From: an uncultured Dehalococcoidia bacterium
Lineage (GTDB): Bacteria > Chloroflexota > Dehalococcoidia > Lucifugimonadales > GCA-2712585
Assembly: GCA_951812825.1 (NCBI GenBank)
Contig: OX638324.1
Location: 2,045,141-2,109,140 of the forward strand
DNA length: 64,000 nucleotides
Direction: 5' to 3'
Every line of letters begins with the position of its first letter. Within the stretch, counting starts at the first letter, position 1. A model generated the notes under the pieces. The model was not told where the DNA came from. It searched no databases and saw nothing but the letters and a program-made list of their open reading frames with translations. Shown here piece by piece: positions 26,615 to 35,626 of this stretch. The translations under genes and the position numbers were made by a program.

Positions 26615-29488
26615 ATGACGGGCGACGAAATCAGGGAGTTGTTTTTAAGGTATTTCGAAAGCAAGGGGCATTTGCGTATGCCCAGCGCTTCGCTTGTGCC
26701 CTCGGGAGACCCGACGCTGCTGTTCACCAGCGCGGGCATGGTGCCGTTCAAGCCCTTCTTTCAGGGAGAGCAGACGCCGCCTTCCCTTCGGCTGACGTCC
26801 AGCCAGAAGAGTTTTCGGACGACGGACATAGACGAGGTGGGGGACCACACCCATTTGACGATGTTCGAGATGCTTGGGAACTTCAGCATCGGCGACTACT
26901 TCAAGAAGAAGGCGATTGCGTGGGCGTGGGAATTTGTGACTTCGAAATCGCAGGGATTCGGGTTGGAGCCGGAGCGGTTCTATGCGACGGTGCATTACAC
27001 CGACGACGAGGCTTACGAACTCTGGAACAAGGACGTGGGGCTGCCGCCGGAGCGGATTTACCGTTACGGGGACGCGGACAACTGGTGGGGGCCGGCGGGT
27101 CTGGAGGGGCCCTGCGGGCCGTGCAGCGAGCTTCACTACGATTTTGGCGCTGAATTTGGATGCGGCAAGCCGATGGTAGACCCTTTGGGGGACTATGAGG
27201 AGGGGTGTCATCCCAATCACGAGTGCGAGCGTATAGTGGAGCTGTGGAACCTGGTGTTCATGCAGTTCTACCAGGACTTGGAGGGCGAGCGCACGCTGCT
27301 GCCGGCGCCCAGCGTGGACACGGGGATGGGGTTGGAGCGGGCGGCCATAGTGATGCAGCGACACATGAGCATCTATGACACGGACCTTTTTGAGCCGCTG
27401 GTGGCGAAGGCGTCGGAGATTTCGGGGAAGGTCTACGGTGGAGAACAGGCCACGGACTATGGGCTGAGGGTGGTGGCGGAGCATGGGAGGGCGGCATCCT
27501 TCCTGATTTCCGACGGGGTTGTCCCCAGCAATGAGGGACGCGGGTACGTGCTGCGTCGGATTATCCGTCGGGCTGTCAGGTATGGTCGACGGTTGGGGCT
27601 GGAGCGACCCTTCATGGAAGACATGGCGTCAGCCGCCATTGACAACTTCCGCGAGGCTTACCCGGACCTGGAGACTAACGGGGGGTTCATATTGAGGGTG
27701 TTGAAACTGGAGGAGGAGCGTTTCAACCAGACTATCCAGGTGGGGATGCCCATGTTGGAGGAGGGGTTAATTCCGTTGCATTTGGGGTTGCGGGAGATTT
27801 TCGATGGGCAACGGCCCATGACCGACGAAGCGAAGTCCGAGGCGTTAGAGCGGGTTTCGGTTCTGGTGGAAGAGGTGGGTGGCTTCGTCCGGCCACAGAG
27901 CTTGTTGGAGGGTGTGTTGGAGGAGGCCAAAGCGGCTGTTGAGGGGGCCGCGTCATTTCCCATTGAGAGCAGGCTGACGGAGATGCTTACGGGTAGGGAG
28001 GTTTTCGTTCTTCATGACACGTTCGGGTTTCCGCGGGAGTTGACGGAGGAGATAGCGCGTGAGAGGGGGTTAGGGGTGGACGAAGAGGGGTTTCAACGGG
28101 AGGCGGAGGCTCACCGGGAAAGGGCGCGGGCGGCCCACGTCTCTACGGGCGGGATGGAGATTCAGGCGCGATTTGAGGAGTTGGACTCGGAGTCGGTGGA
28201 ATTTGTGGGATATGGAGCGTTGGAGCGCGGATCAGAGGTGACGGCGTTGTTGGTGGGAGGGGAGCAGGTGGGACGCGCCTCCCACGGCCAGGAGGTGGAG
28301 GTTGTGCTGCGAGAGACGCCCTTCTATGCGGAGGGCGGGGGACAGGTGGGGGACGCAGGCAGCATCACCGGGCCGAACGGGGTAATCACGGTTAAGGACA
28401 CGCAGAATCCGACGGCCGGGCTTATCGTGCAGAGAGGGGTTGTGTCGGAGGGGGATATTTCGTTAGGGGACCCGGTGTCGGCGCAGGTAGATGCCAGTCG
28501 CCGTCACGCGGCGGCACAGAACCACAGCGGCACCCACCTTCTTCACGCATCGCTGAGGGCCGTACTGGGGCCTCACGTGAGGCAGGCGGGCTCACTGGTG
28601 ACGCCGGAGCGGCTACGCTTCGACTTTTCTCACGTGGGTGCTGTGGAGAGGGAAGAGATGCGGGAGATTCAGGCGCTGGCCAACGAGAAGGTGCGGCAGG
28701 ATATGTTGGTAGCCACCCACGTCACCACCTACGCCGAGGCGGTGAATGCAGGGGCGCTGGCCTTCTTTGGAGATAAGTATGGCGACAGCGTGCGGGTGGT
28801 GACGATGTCGAGCGGCAACAACGACAAGCCCTTCAGCGTCGAGCTCTGCGGAGGGACCCACGTGGAGGCAACGGGGGAAGTGGGGCCGCTGTTCGTTCTG
28901 GGAGAGTCGAGCATTGGTGGGGGGATGCGAAGGGTTGAGGCGGTTACCGGACAGAGTTCGGTGGAACTTTTCCAGGAAAGGTCGGAACTTCTACAGCGCA
29001 TCGCCGGTCAGTTGGAGACTCCCATGACGGACCTGGAGGAGAGGTTAGAGGGGTTTATTTCGGACATGCGGGCCTTGAGAAGGCAGGTGGCGCAGCTGGA
29101 ACGGGCGAATTTAAGGATGGAGGCCCAGGGGCTGCTGGGGCAGGTGAGGGAAGCGAAGGGGGTGAAGGTGCTGGCGGCACGAACGTCGGCGGGCAGCGTG
29201 GAGGCGCTTCGGGAGATGGGGGACTGGCTAAGGGCGAAACTTGAAAGTGGGGTTCTGGTGCTGGCAATGGCGCAGAATGGAAGGCCGCTGCTGGTTTCTA
29301 TGGTGACGCCGGACCTGGTGGCGCGGGGGCTACATGCGGGGAACATTGTCCGGGAGACGGCGCAGAAGTTGGGAGGCGGCGGGGGCGGCCGGCCCGAATC
29401 TGCACAGGCGGGTGGTCGGCGACTGGACGTGCTGCCGCAAGCTCTCGCCGACGTGGTGGGCCTGGTGGAGCGGGAGGTGAAGTCCTGA
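26615..29488 (+). CDS. alaS: Alanyl-tRNA synthetase
   Basis: The 957-residue protein begins MTGDEIRELFLRYFESKGH, with class II motifs FTSAGMVPFK and the RRIIRRAVRYGR region. The editing domain has HSGTH near residue 637 and CGGTH near 745, which bind zinc and hydrolyse Ser- or Gly-tRNA. A coiled C-Ala region follows. It is longer than the common length of about 875, with extra sequence around residues 390-450. Its stop overlaps the proposed CTG start of ruvX. Confidence 0.97.
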   Translation: MTGDEIRELFLRYFESKGHLRMPSASLVPSGDPTLLFTSAGMVPFKPFFQGEQTPPSLRLTSSQKSFRTTDIDEVGDHTHLTMFEMLGNFSIGDYFKKKAIAWAWEFVTSKSQGFGLEPERFYATVHYTDDEAYELWNKDVGLPPERIYRYGDADNWWGPAGLEGPCGPCSELHYDFGAEFGCGKPMVDPLGDYEEGCHPNHECERIVELWNLVFMQFYQDLEGERTLLPAPSVDTGMGLERAAIVMQRHMSIYDTDLFEPLVAKASEISGKVYGGEQATDYGLRVVAEHGRAASFLISDGVVPSNEGRGYVLRRIIRRAVRYGRRLGLERPFMEDMASAAIDNFREAYPDLETNGGFILRVLKLEEERFNQTIQVGMPMLEEGLIPLHLGLREIFDGQRPMTDEAKSEALERVSVLVEEVGGFVRPQSLLEGVLEEAKAAVEGAASFPIESRLTEMLTGREVFVLHDTFGFPRELTEEIARERGLGVDEEGFQREAEAHRERARAAHVSTGGMEIQARFEELDSESVEFVGYGALERGSEVTALLVGGEQVGRASHGQEVEVVLRETPFYAEGGGQVGDAGSITGPNGVITVKDTQNPTAGLIVQRGVVSEGDISLGDPVSAQVDASRRHAAAQNHSGTHLLHASLRAVLGPHVRQAGSLVTPERLRFDFSHVGAVEREEMREIQALANEKVRQDMLVATHVTTYAEAVNAGALAFFGDKYGDSVRVVTMSSGNNDKPFSVELCGGTHVEATGEVGPLFVLGESSIGGGMRRVEAVTGQSSVELFQERSELLQRIAGQLETPMTDLEERLEGFISDMRALRRQVAQLERANLRMEAQGLLGQVREAKGVKVLAARTSAGSVEALREMGDWLRAKLESGVLVLAMAQNGRPLLVSMVTPDLVARGLHAGNIVRETAQKLGGGGGGRPESAQAGGRRLDVLPQALADVVGLVEREVKS

Positions 29489-29901
29489 GGCTGCTGGCGC
29501 TGGACGTAGGGTCTCGCAGAATCGGGATGGCGGTGAGCGATCCTATGGGAATACTCGCTTCGCCGCGGGGCTACATCGAGAGGAAGGGAATGGAGGCAGA
29601 CGTGGAGGCTGTGGTACAGAAAGCCCGCGAATGGGGAGCGGAGGCGGTGTTGGTGGGCATGCCCTTCACGTTGAAAGGAAGGAAGGGGGTGCAGGCGCAG
29701 CTTGTAGATGAGTTTTGTCAGCGTCTGGAGGCGGACGGGGGCGTCCGGGTGTCCACGTGGGACGAGAGGTTTTCGACCTTCGATGCTGAGAGCCGTATGC
29801 GGGCTGCGGGAAGAAAGCCGTCAAGGGAGAAAGGGCGGTCCGATGCGGCGGCCGCGGCGGTAATTTTGCAGTCATACCTGGACAGTGAACGCCGGCAATG
29901 A
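29485..29901 (+). CDS. ruvX: YqgF/RuvX family nuclease, likely CTG start
   Basis: The family normally begins with a strand LLALDVGSRRIG that carries the first catalytic Asp. In this frame that strand is present, but the first ATG (29527) lies after it. The codon in the right place is CTG at 29485, giving LRLLALDVGSRRIG. GGGAGGTGA lies about 7 nt upstream, and the CTG overlaps the alaS stop as CTGA. Later motifs are WDERFST and SDAAAAAVIL. The 138-residue product probably processes the 16S rRNA 5' end or resolves Holliday junctions. Its stop overlaps aroE in an ATGA. Confidence 0.9.
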   Translation: MRLLALDVGSRRIGMAVSDPMGILASPRGYIERKGMEADVEAVVQKAREWGAEAVLVGMPFTLKGRKGVQAQLVDEFCQRLEADGGVRVSTWDERFSTFDAESRMRAAGRKPSREKGRSDAAAAAVILQSYLDSERRQ

Positions 29902-30776
29902 GAGGACGTTTGGGCATCATTGGATATCCGTTGGGGCATTCAATGTCGCCTGTAATGTTTCGCGCTGGAATGAAGGAGTATGGCTTGGACGTGACCTACG
30001 ACGCGTGGGAAGTCGCGCCTGAGAAACTGGAGGACTTTCTGGAGGAAGTGCGTAGTTCCGACGGGGAGATTCTGGGTTTCAACGCCACGGTGCCGCACAA
30101 AGAGGCGGTGATGGCGGCCATGGACGAGGTGTCTGAGGAGGCGCAACGAGCGGGGGCGGTGAATACGGTGGTGAACGATGACGGTCGGCTTGTTGGGTAC
30201 AACACGGATGGAACCGGTTTCGTCCGGGCTTTGCGGGAGGAGGCAGGCTTTGCCTTCGATCACAAACGGGTGTTGATAATTGGAGCGGGAGGCGCGGCAC
30301 GGGGGGTGGTTATGGCACTGTCCGGAGAGGCCGTGGCGGACTTCACCATCGCGAATCGCACACGGGAACGTGGGGATGGGCTGGCGGATAACCTGAGGCG
30401 ACACTTTGGGGGTGGGGTCAGGGTAGTTTCGCTGGAGTCCAGCGATTTCAGGCGGGCGGCTGGGTCGGCTGATCTGATAGTCCAGTGTACAACAATGGGG
30501 ATGCTTCATTCACCCGCGGCTGAAGCTTCTCCCTTGAGGACGGCGGATATCTCCGCCGACGCCGTGGTCTACGACCTAGTGTATAATCCACCGGAAACGC
30601 CGTTGATGCGGGAGGCAGTGAGGGCCGGGGCGAGGGTGTACGGAGGCCTGTCCATGCTGGTGTACCAGGGAGCTGTAGGATTTGAGACGTGGATGGGGAG
30701 TCCGGCGCCGGTGAAGGCGATGTTTGAGGCGGCGCAAACGGCGTTGGCCAAGCAGCAAGAGAGTATCAAGGGGTAG
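29898..30776 (+). CDS. aroE: Shikimate dehydrogenase
   Basis: The 292-residue protein has the substrate-binding GYPLGHSMSP near residues 9-18, NATVPHKE, the NTDGTGF motif, and the NADPH loop IGAGGAARG. It reduces 3-dehydroshikimate to shikimate. The ATG overlaps the ruvX stop by 4 nt, and aroC starts 2 nt after this gene. It is one of four aromatic-pathway activities encoded in this run. Confidence 0.96.
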   Translation: MRGRLGIIGYPLGHSMSPVMFRAGMKEYGLDVTYDAWEVAPEKLEDFLEEVRSSDGEILGFNATVPHKEAVMAAMDEVSEEAQRAGAVNTVVNDDGRLVGYNTDGTGFVRALREEAGFAFDHKRVLIIGAGGAARGVVMALSGEAVADFTIANRTRERGDGLADNLRRHFGGGVRVVSLESSDFRRAAGSADLIVQCTTMGMLHSPAAEASPLRTADISADAVVYDLVYNPPETPLMREAVRAGARVYGGLSMLVYQGAVGFETWMGSPAPVKAMFEAAQTALAKQQESIKG

Positions 30777-30778
30777 AT

Positions 30779-31960
30779 ATGATTAGGTTTCTTACCGCCG
30801 GCGAATCCCATGGGCAGGGGCTTGTGGTCATCGTAGAGGGGATGCCGGCCGGTCTTTCGATAAGCGAAGAGTATATCGGGACGGAGATGGCGCGTCGCCA
30901 ACGAGGCCACGGCCGTGGCGGGCGGATGCAGATAGAGAAAGATTGGGCCCACGTGGTATCCGGCATCCGGCACGGACGGACGCTGGGCAGCCCCATTGCG
31001 ATGACGATAGAGAACCGGGACTGGGTGAACTGGACGACGGTGATGAGCGTTAATCCGGTGGAGGAGGAAGTTGAGCGGGTCACGCGCATCAGGCCGGGCC
31101 ATGCGGACCTGCCCGGGACGATGAAGTACGGATACGACGACGTTCGGGACGTGCTGGAGCGGTCGAGCGCACGGGAGACGGCGGCGAGGGTGGCGGCAGG
31201 GGCGGTGGCGCGCCGTTTGCTGGAGGAGTTCGGCATGGAGATTCGCAGCCATTCCCTGATAATTGGCGGCGTGAGGGCCGAGGTCAATGGGGACGTGGAC
31301 TGGGAGCGGGTTGAGGCCTCATCGGTGCGGTGCGCAGACCCGGAAGCGGAACCGCGCATGGTGGACGCCATAGATTCGGCCAAGGAAGCGGGCGACACGG
31401 TGGGCGGCGTTGTGGAGGTGATAGTTTACGGGGTGCCTATCGGGCTGGGGTCACACGTGCAGTGGGACCGGAAGCTGGATGGGCGCATTGCCCAGGCATT
31501 GATGTCCATAAACGCAACCAAGGCCGTTTCCATTGGCGACGGCTGGGACTCTGTGAACTATCGCGGGTCGCAGGTGCACGACGTGATTGACCCGGTGACG
31601 GACCCGGACAGGCCGTGGCAGCGGCAGACGAATCGCTCCGGGGGGACGGAGGGCGGGATGACCAGCGGGATGCCGCTGGTGGCGAGGTTCGCCATCAAGC
31701 CCATTTCGACCCTGGTGAAGCCGCTGCCGTCAGTGGACCTGGATACGGGAGAACTGGTGCAGGCCCATTACGAACGCTCGGACGTTTGCCAGGTTCCCCC
31801 CGCCGGAGTTATCGGGGAGGCGATGGTGGCGCTGGTGGTGGCGGACGCCTTCATGGAGAAGTTCGGGGGGGACAACGTATCGGAGACACGCCGGAACTAT
31901 GCGGCCTACCTGGAGACGGTGAGGCCCAGGAAGTGGGGTACGGGGGTCAGCGCCGATTAG
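30779..31960 (+). CDS. aroC: Chorismate synthase
   Basis: The 393-residue protein begins MIRFLTAGESHGQGL and has the GRGGRMQIEKD FMN-binding region, RSSARETAARVAAGA and the GGTEGGMTSG motif. It converts 5-enolpyruvylshikimate 3-phosphate to chorismate with reduced FMN. It follows aroE by 2 nt and is followed by a HAD-phosphatase gene and fused aroKB. Length and motifs are typical. Confidence 0.97.
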   Translation: MIRFLTAGESHGQGLVVIVEGMPAGLSISEEYIGTEMARRQRGHGRGGRMQIEKDWAHVVSGIRHGRTLGSPIAMTIENRDWVNWTTVMSVNPVEEEVERVTRIRPGHADLPGTMKYGYDDVRDVLERSSARETAARVAAGAVARRLLEEFGMEIRSHSLIIGGVRAEVNGDVDWERVEASSVRCADPEAEPRMVDAIDSAKEAGDTVGGVVEVIVYGVPIGLGSHVQWDRKLDGRIAQALMSINATKAVSIGDGWDSVNYRGSQVHDVIDPVTDPDRPWQRQTNRSGGTEGGMTSGMPLVARFAIKPISTLVKPLPSVDLDTGELVQAHYERSDVCQVPPAGVIGEAMVALVVADAFMEKFGGDNVSETRRNYAAYLETVRPRKWGTGVSAD

Positions 31961-31972
31961 GGAAAGTTATTG

Positions 31973-32854
31973 ATGACACAGCCCCAAAACGTTATCGCCG
32001 TGGTCTACGATTACGACCGGACTCTGAGTCCGGTCATCATGCAGAACGACGTCATCTTTCCCGCCATTGGTGTGAAGGCGGATGAATTTTGGCTGAGAAC
32101 CAACCGGCTTCGTGACGTGCGTGCCTATGAGGACGAGCTGGCATGGCTGCGGTTGCTGCTCGAAAACCCGGACTTCCGTCAGCTTTCCAACGTAGACTTG
32201 CAGCAATTTGGCAGGGAGCTGGAGTTCTTTCCGGGAGTGCCGGAGGTGTTTAATGGGCTGAGCGGTTTTCTGGAAGACGAGAAGTACGTTCGGCATGGGA
32301 TTGCGTTGGAGCATTACATCGTGACGTCAGGGCTAAAGGAGGTGTTGTCGGGAAGCCCTCTCAGCGAACACGTGGAGGCCATCTTCGGCTGCGAGTTGGA
32401 CGAAGATAGGGAAGGAAAGGTATTTTGGCCGAAGCGGGTGGTGAGTCACACTGCGAAGACCCAGTACCTGTTTCGAATCTCCAAGGGGCCCGAGTATGTG
32501 GATTTATCCCACGACGTTAACGATCACATGCCGGAGGAAGAAAGGCGGATTCCCTTCCGCAACATGATTTATATTGGAGACGGGCCTACGGATGTACCCT
32601 GTTTTGCCGTGGTCAGCAGTCGGGGAGGGGTGGCTTTGGCGGTCTATGACCCTGGCGATGATGAGTCATTGCATATTTGCCAAAGGCTGCTTGACGCTAA
32701 GAGAGTACGGGAGATAGGCCCGGCAAACTACAACAAGGGGAGTCATTTACGAAGCATATTGGAGTATCGGCTCAAGCGGATTGCGAACCGGATAGCGGAT
32801 GAGCTGCAGCAGGCACACCAACGGGAGATCATTGAGGCGGCCAGGCCCCGCTAG
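31973..32854 (+). CDS. HAD-superfamily phosphatase-like protein inside the aro cluster
   Basis: The 293-residue protein has HAD motif I YDYDRT with Asp13 and Asp15, motif II in IVTSG, and motif IV IGDGPTDVP. A helical cap of about 100 residues lies between motifs I and II. It is probably a Mg-dependent phosphatase. The closest recall is of phosphoserine-phosphatase-like proteins, but the substrate is unknown. The ATG at 31973 follows GGAAAG. It sits 12 nt after aroC and before aroKB, so a role linked to phosphorylated shikimate intermediates is conceivable. Confidence 0.85.
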   Translation: MTQPQNVIAVVYDYDRTLSPVIMQNDVIFPAIGVKADEFWLRTNRLRDVRAYEDELAWLRLLLENPDFRQLSNVDLQQFGRELEFFPGVPEVFNGLSGFLEDEKYVRHGIALEHYIVTSGLKEVLSGSPLSEHVEAIFGCELDEDREGKVFWPKRVVSHTAKTQYLFRISKGPEYVDLSHDVNDHMPEEERRIPFRNMIYIGDGPTDVPCFAVVSSRGGVALAVYDPGDDESLHICQRLLDAKRVREIGPANYNKGSHLRSILEYRLKRIANRIADELQQAHQREIIEAARPR

Positions 32855-32866
32855 TTACCATGATGG

Positions 32867-34531
32867 ATGAATTGGTCCATGAGTAGCCGTCGGAACATCA
32901 TTCTCACCGGCTTTTCTGGTACTGGCAAGTCGAGGGTTGCCGCCGAGGTTGCGCGCATTCTGGGGTGGGAACTGGCGGACACGGACGCGGATATCGTCCG
33001 GCGGGAGGGGAAGGAGATTGGGGAGATTTTTTCTGAGAAGGGGGAGGAGTTCTTTCGTCTTTTGGAGAAAGAAGCGCTGATCAGGGCTTGTGATGCTGAA
33101 GGACGGGTTGTTGCCACCGGCGGTGGAGTGCTGATGGATGCGGACAACCGGCGTCTGCTCTTCGACAGCGGACTGGTAGTGGGGCTGGAGGCCCGGCCGG
33201 AGACGATCTACCAGCGGTTGTCTACGGAAGGGCAGGGCAGGTCTCCGGAGGAGCGCCCCATGCTGGCGGGGGATGATCCTCTCGCCAGAATACGCAGCCT
33301 GAAAGCGGAACGGCAACCCTTCTACTCGCTGGCCCAGTGGGTTGTGCAGACGGATGATTTGAGCGAAGGGCAGGTGGCGGCTGAGGTGGTGAGGGCGTGG
33401 CAGATGTTGGGAGGGCGCATGGATTCCTCCGGTGACGGCGACCCGGAGTTGGCGGCGGTGGTTACTCATTCCAGGGGAAGCTGTCCCATCAGGGTTGGAT
33501 GGGGGCTGCTGGACCGGATTGGCGAGGGATTTCGGGCATCGGGAATTGACGGTCCGGTGTATATCATTACGGATGACAACGTGTTTCCCCTCTACGGGAG
33601 GCAGGCGCAGCGTTCCCTGCAGCGTGCGGAGATAGAGGCCCATTGCTTCATCATTCCGGCGGGGGAGGAGAGCAAGTCCTGGGAGATGGCGAACGCCATC
33701 TATCACTGGCTGGCGAGTCGACGGGCGGAGCGACGGCATACGATTCTGGCCGTGGGCGGTGGTGTGGTGGGAGACCTGGCGGGTTTCGTGGCGGCTACTT
33801 ATCTGAGGGGGATGCCCTTTGTCCAGGCGCCCACGAGCATGGCGGCGATGGTGGATGCCTCCATAGGAGGAAAGACGGCGGTGAACCTGCCGGAGGCGAA
33901 GAACCTGGTGGGGGCTTTCTACCAGCCGCAGATGGTGCTGGCGGACCCTCATACGCTGACGACTCTGGGTCGAAGGGAGTTATCGGAGGGGTGGGCGGAG
34001 GCCATCAAGCATGGGTTCATCATGGATGCGGACCTGGTTTCCGTGTTCGAAGACCACGCATCCGAGCTAATGGGACTGGAGCCGGAGCTATCCACGGAGG
34101 TTATCAGGAGGAGCATGGCCATCAAGGCAGAAGTTGTCTCGCAGGACGAGCGGGAGACTCTGGGCAAGCGGGTGCTGCTTAACTACGGACATACCATTGG
34201 CCACGCCATTGAGGCTACCACCGGATACGGCGACTGGATGCACGGGGAGGGGGTGTCGGTGGGGATGATGGGTGCGGCGGAGCTGAGCCGGCGGATGGGG
34301 ATGATAGACGGGGACGTGGTGAGACGTCAGGGAGAGCTCTTGCGGCGTTTTAATCTGCCTTTGAAGGCTGAAGGTTTGGACGTGGAGCAGATCTTCTCGG
34401 CGATGTCTTTGGACAAGAAGTCGACGGGGGGAGCGATTCGGTGGGTGCTGCTGGAGGAGGTGGGGAGAGCGACGACCAGTCGGGACGTTCCTCCGGAGCA
34501 GGTGCGCGAGGTGGTGGAAGGGCTGCTGTAG
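32867..34531 (+). CDS. aroKB: Fused shikimate kinase / 3-dehydroquinate synthase
   Basis: Residues 1-175 are shikimate kinase, with P-loop TGFSGTGKS, the DTDADIVRREGKEI Asp, and ATGGGVLMD. Residues 190-554 are 3-dehydroquinate synthase, with VGGGVVGDLAGFVAATYLRG, IGGKTAVNLPEAKNLVG and the zinc ligands in NYGHTIGHAIE. The fusion joins steps two and five of the shikimate pathway. Both domains keep their key residues. aroA, aroD/Q and DAHP synthase are not in this window. Confidence 0.95.
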   Translation: MNWSMSSRRNIILTGFSGTGKSRVAAEVARILGWELADTDADIVRREGKEIGEIFSEKGEEFFRLLEKEALIRACDAEGRVVATGGGVLMDADNRRLLFDSGLVVGLEARPETIYQRLSTEGQGRSPEERPMLAGDDPLARIRSLKAERQPFYSLAQWVVQTDDLSEGQVAAEVVRAWQMLGGRMDSSGDGDPELAAVVTHSRGSCPIRVGWGLLDRIGEGFRASGIDGPVYIITDDNVFPLYGRQAQRSLQRAEIEAHCFIIPAGEESKSWEMANAIYHWLASRRAERRHTILAVGGGVVGDLAGFVAATYLRGMPFVQAPTSMAAMVDASIGGKTAVNLPEAKNLVGAFYQPQMVLADPHTLTTLGRRELSEGWAEAIKHGFIMDADLVSVFEDHASELMGLEPELSTEVIRRSMAIKAEVVSQDERETLGKRVLLNYGHTIGHAIEATTGYGDWMHGEGVSVGMMGAAELSRRMGMIDGDVVRRQGELLRRFNLPLKAEGLDVEQIFSAMSLDKKSTGGAIRWVLLEEVGRATTSRDVPPEQVREVVEGLL

Positions 34532-34560
34532 GAGTGCCGGCGGTCAGGGGCTAGTTTGGG

Positions 34561-35370
34561 CTAGCCGGTGACCTTTTCTATGAGGTACTGGACGGAACCT
34601 TTAGGGACGATGACCTGTACCTCCTCGCCTGCCTGCCGGTTCATAAGGGCCTTGCCGACGGGAGACTCGCTGGAGATCTTGCCATCCACGGGATTGGCTT
34701 CGCGAGGATGCACGACCAGGTAGGAGAACTTGCGGCCGTTACTTGTGGTCTTCAGGATCACTTTCTTGCCGATAGCCACTCGCTGGATCTTCCTTGTTGA
34801 GTCGCCTCCGGTGATGACGGCGGAACTGAGGGTCTGCTCCAACTCTCGAATTCGGGATTCTACGAGGCCCTGTCGCTCCTTGGCGGCGTCAAGAGGGGCA
34901 TTTTCTCGGAAGTCCTTGTCTGCCATGGCGCGACCAATATCGCCGACGACTCTGGTGCGTTCGGCCTTGAGGGTTTCCAGCTGTTCCGTGAGCTGCTTGA
35001 AGCCCTCCTGGGTGAGTTCTGCAACGTCCGGTGCGGCCCTCTGGCTTCTGGCGATTCTGGCGAGGGCCTTGTTCTTGGGCACTCGGGCGTGGGTAGCAAG
35101 GCTGACCTTGACCAGTTCTTCGTTCTTGAGATAGGTGAGGAACTTCTTGACAGGGTCCAGTTTCTTGGCGACGTCACCGCCACTGCGGCCCAACCACTCG
35201 CAGTAGGAAGCCACGGTTTGTGGGGTAAGGCCGCTAATGGGGCCGGAACTGCCACACCAACGTACGAATCTGTTGAGGTCCTGGGAGATACCCTTCTTTC
35301 TGTTTGCCTTGAGTCCGCTTACGTACTGGCTATAAGCCTTATTGAGGGGCAGGTCCGTAACTTGTGCCAC
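34561..35370 (-). CDS. GreA-type transcript cleavage factor fused to an integrase-like SAM core-binding domain
   Basis: Residues about 125-269 are a GreA/GreB protein: a coiled coil (QLTEQLETLKAERTRVVGD), the acidic DFRENAPLDAAKERQG tip, and the C-terminal FKBP-like domain ending SPVGKALMNRQAGEEVQV. Residues 8-100 instead match the N-terminal SAM-like DNA-binding domain of tyrosine recombinases: YSQYVSGLKANRKK, SGLTPQTVASYCEWLG, then KKFLTYLKNEELV. The catalytic recombinase domain is absent. The usual GreA is about 158 residues. The GTG start follows AAGGAG. The factor probably rescues backtracked RNA polymerase, with the extra domain giving DNA or protein contact. Confidence 0.88.
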   Translation of the reverse strand: MAQVTDLPLNKAYSQYVSGLKANRKKGISQDLNRFVRWCGSSGPISGLTPQTVASYCEWLGRSGGDVAKKLDPVKKFLTYLKNEELVKVSLATHARVPKNKALARIARSQRAAPDVAELTQEGFKQLTEQLETLKAERTRVVGDIGRAMADKDFRENAPLDAAKERQGLVESRIRELEQTLSSAVITGGDSTRKIQRVAIGKKVILKTTSNGRKFSYLVVHPREANPVDGKISSESPVGKALMNRQAGEEVQVIVPKGSVQYLIEKVTG

Positions 35371-35537
35371 GTAGTTTCTAACTCCTTCGCGATTTCTCTA
35401 TTTGAGGGTCATGGGGTGGACGCCATACTCAGCACTTCCGTTAGGCTATGCATACTTCGTTGCTTAGCATACCAATTAATGGAGGTGTTGGCAAAGGGAA
35501 CTTTGAGGGGCGAATGGTAAAGTTGTTCCAGCTTTAG

Positions 35538-35543
35538 TATAAT
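35538..35543 (+). promoter_or_regulatory. Putative -10 box TATAAT
   Basis: A consensus TATAAT with upstream TTTAG lies in a 250-nt gap before the degenerate amidotransferase gene. Transcription would begin near 35550, giving a leader of about 77 nt to the ATG at 35627. Confidence 0.45.
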
Positions 35544-35626
35544 TACATAACATGGTAATCGTTATCTTGAGGCCCTCCTGTGAAGGAAAAGCGCGTTCCA
35601 AAACGGGTTTACCTCACAGAGGCGAT

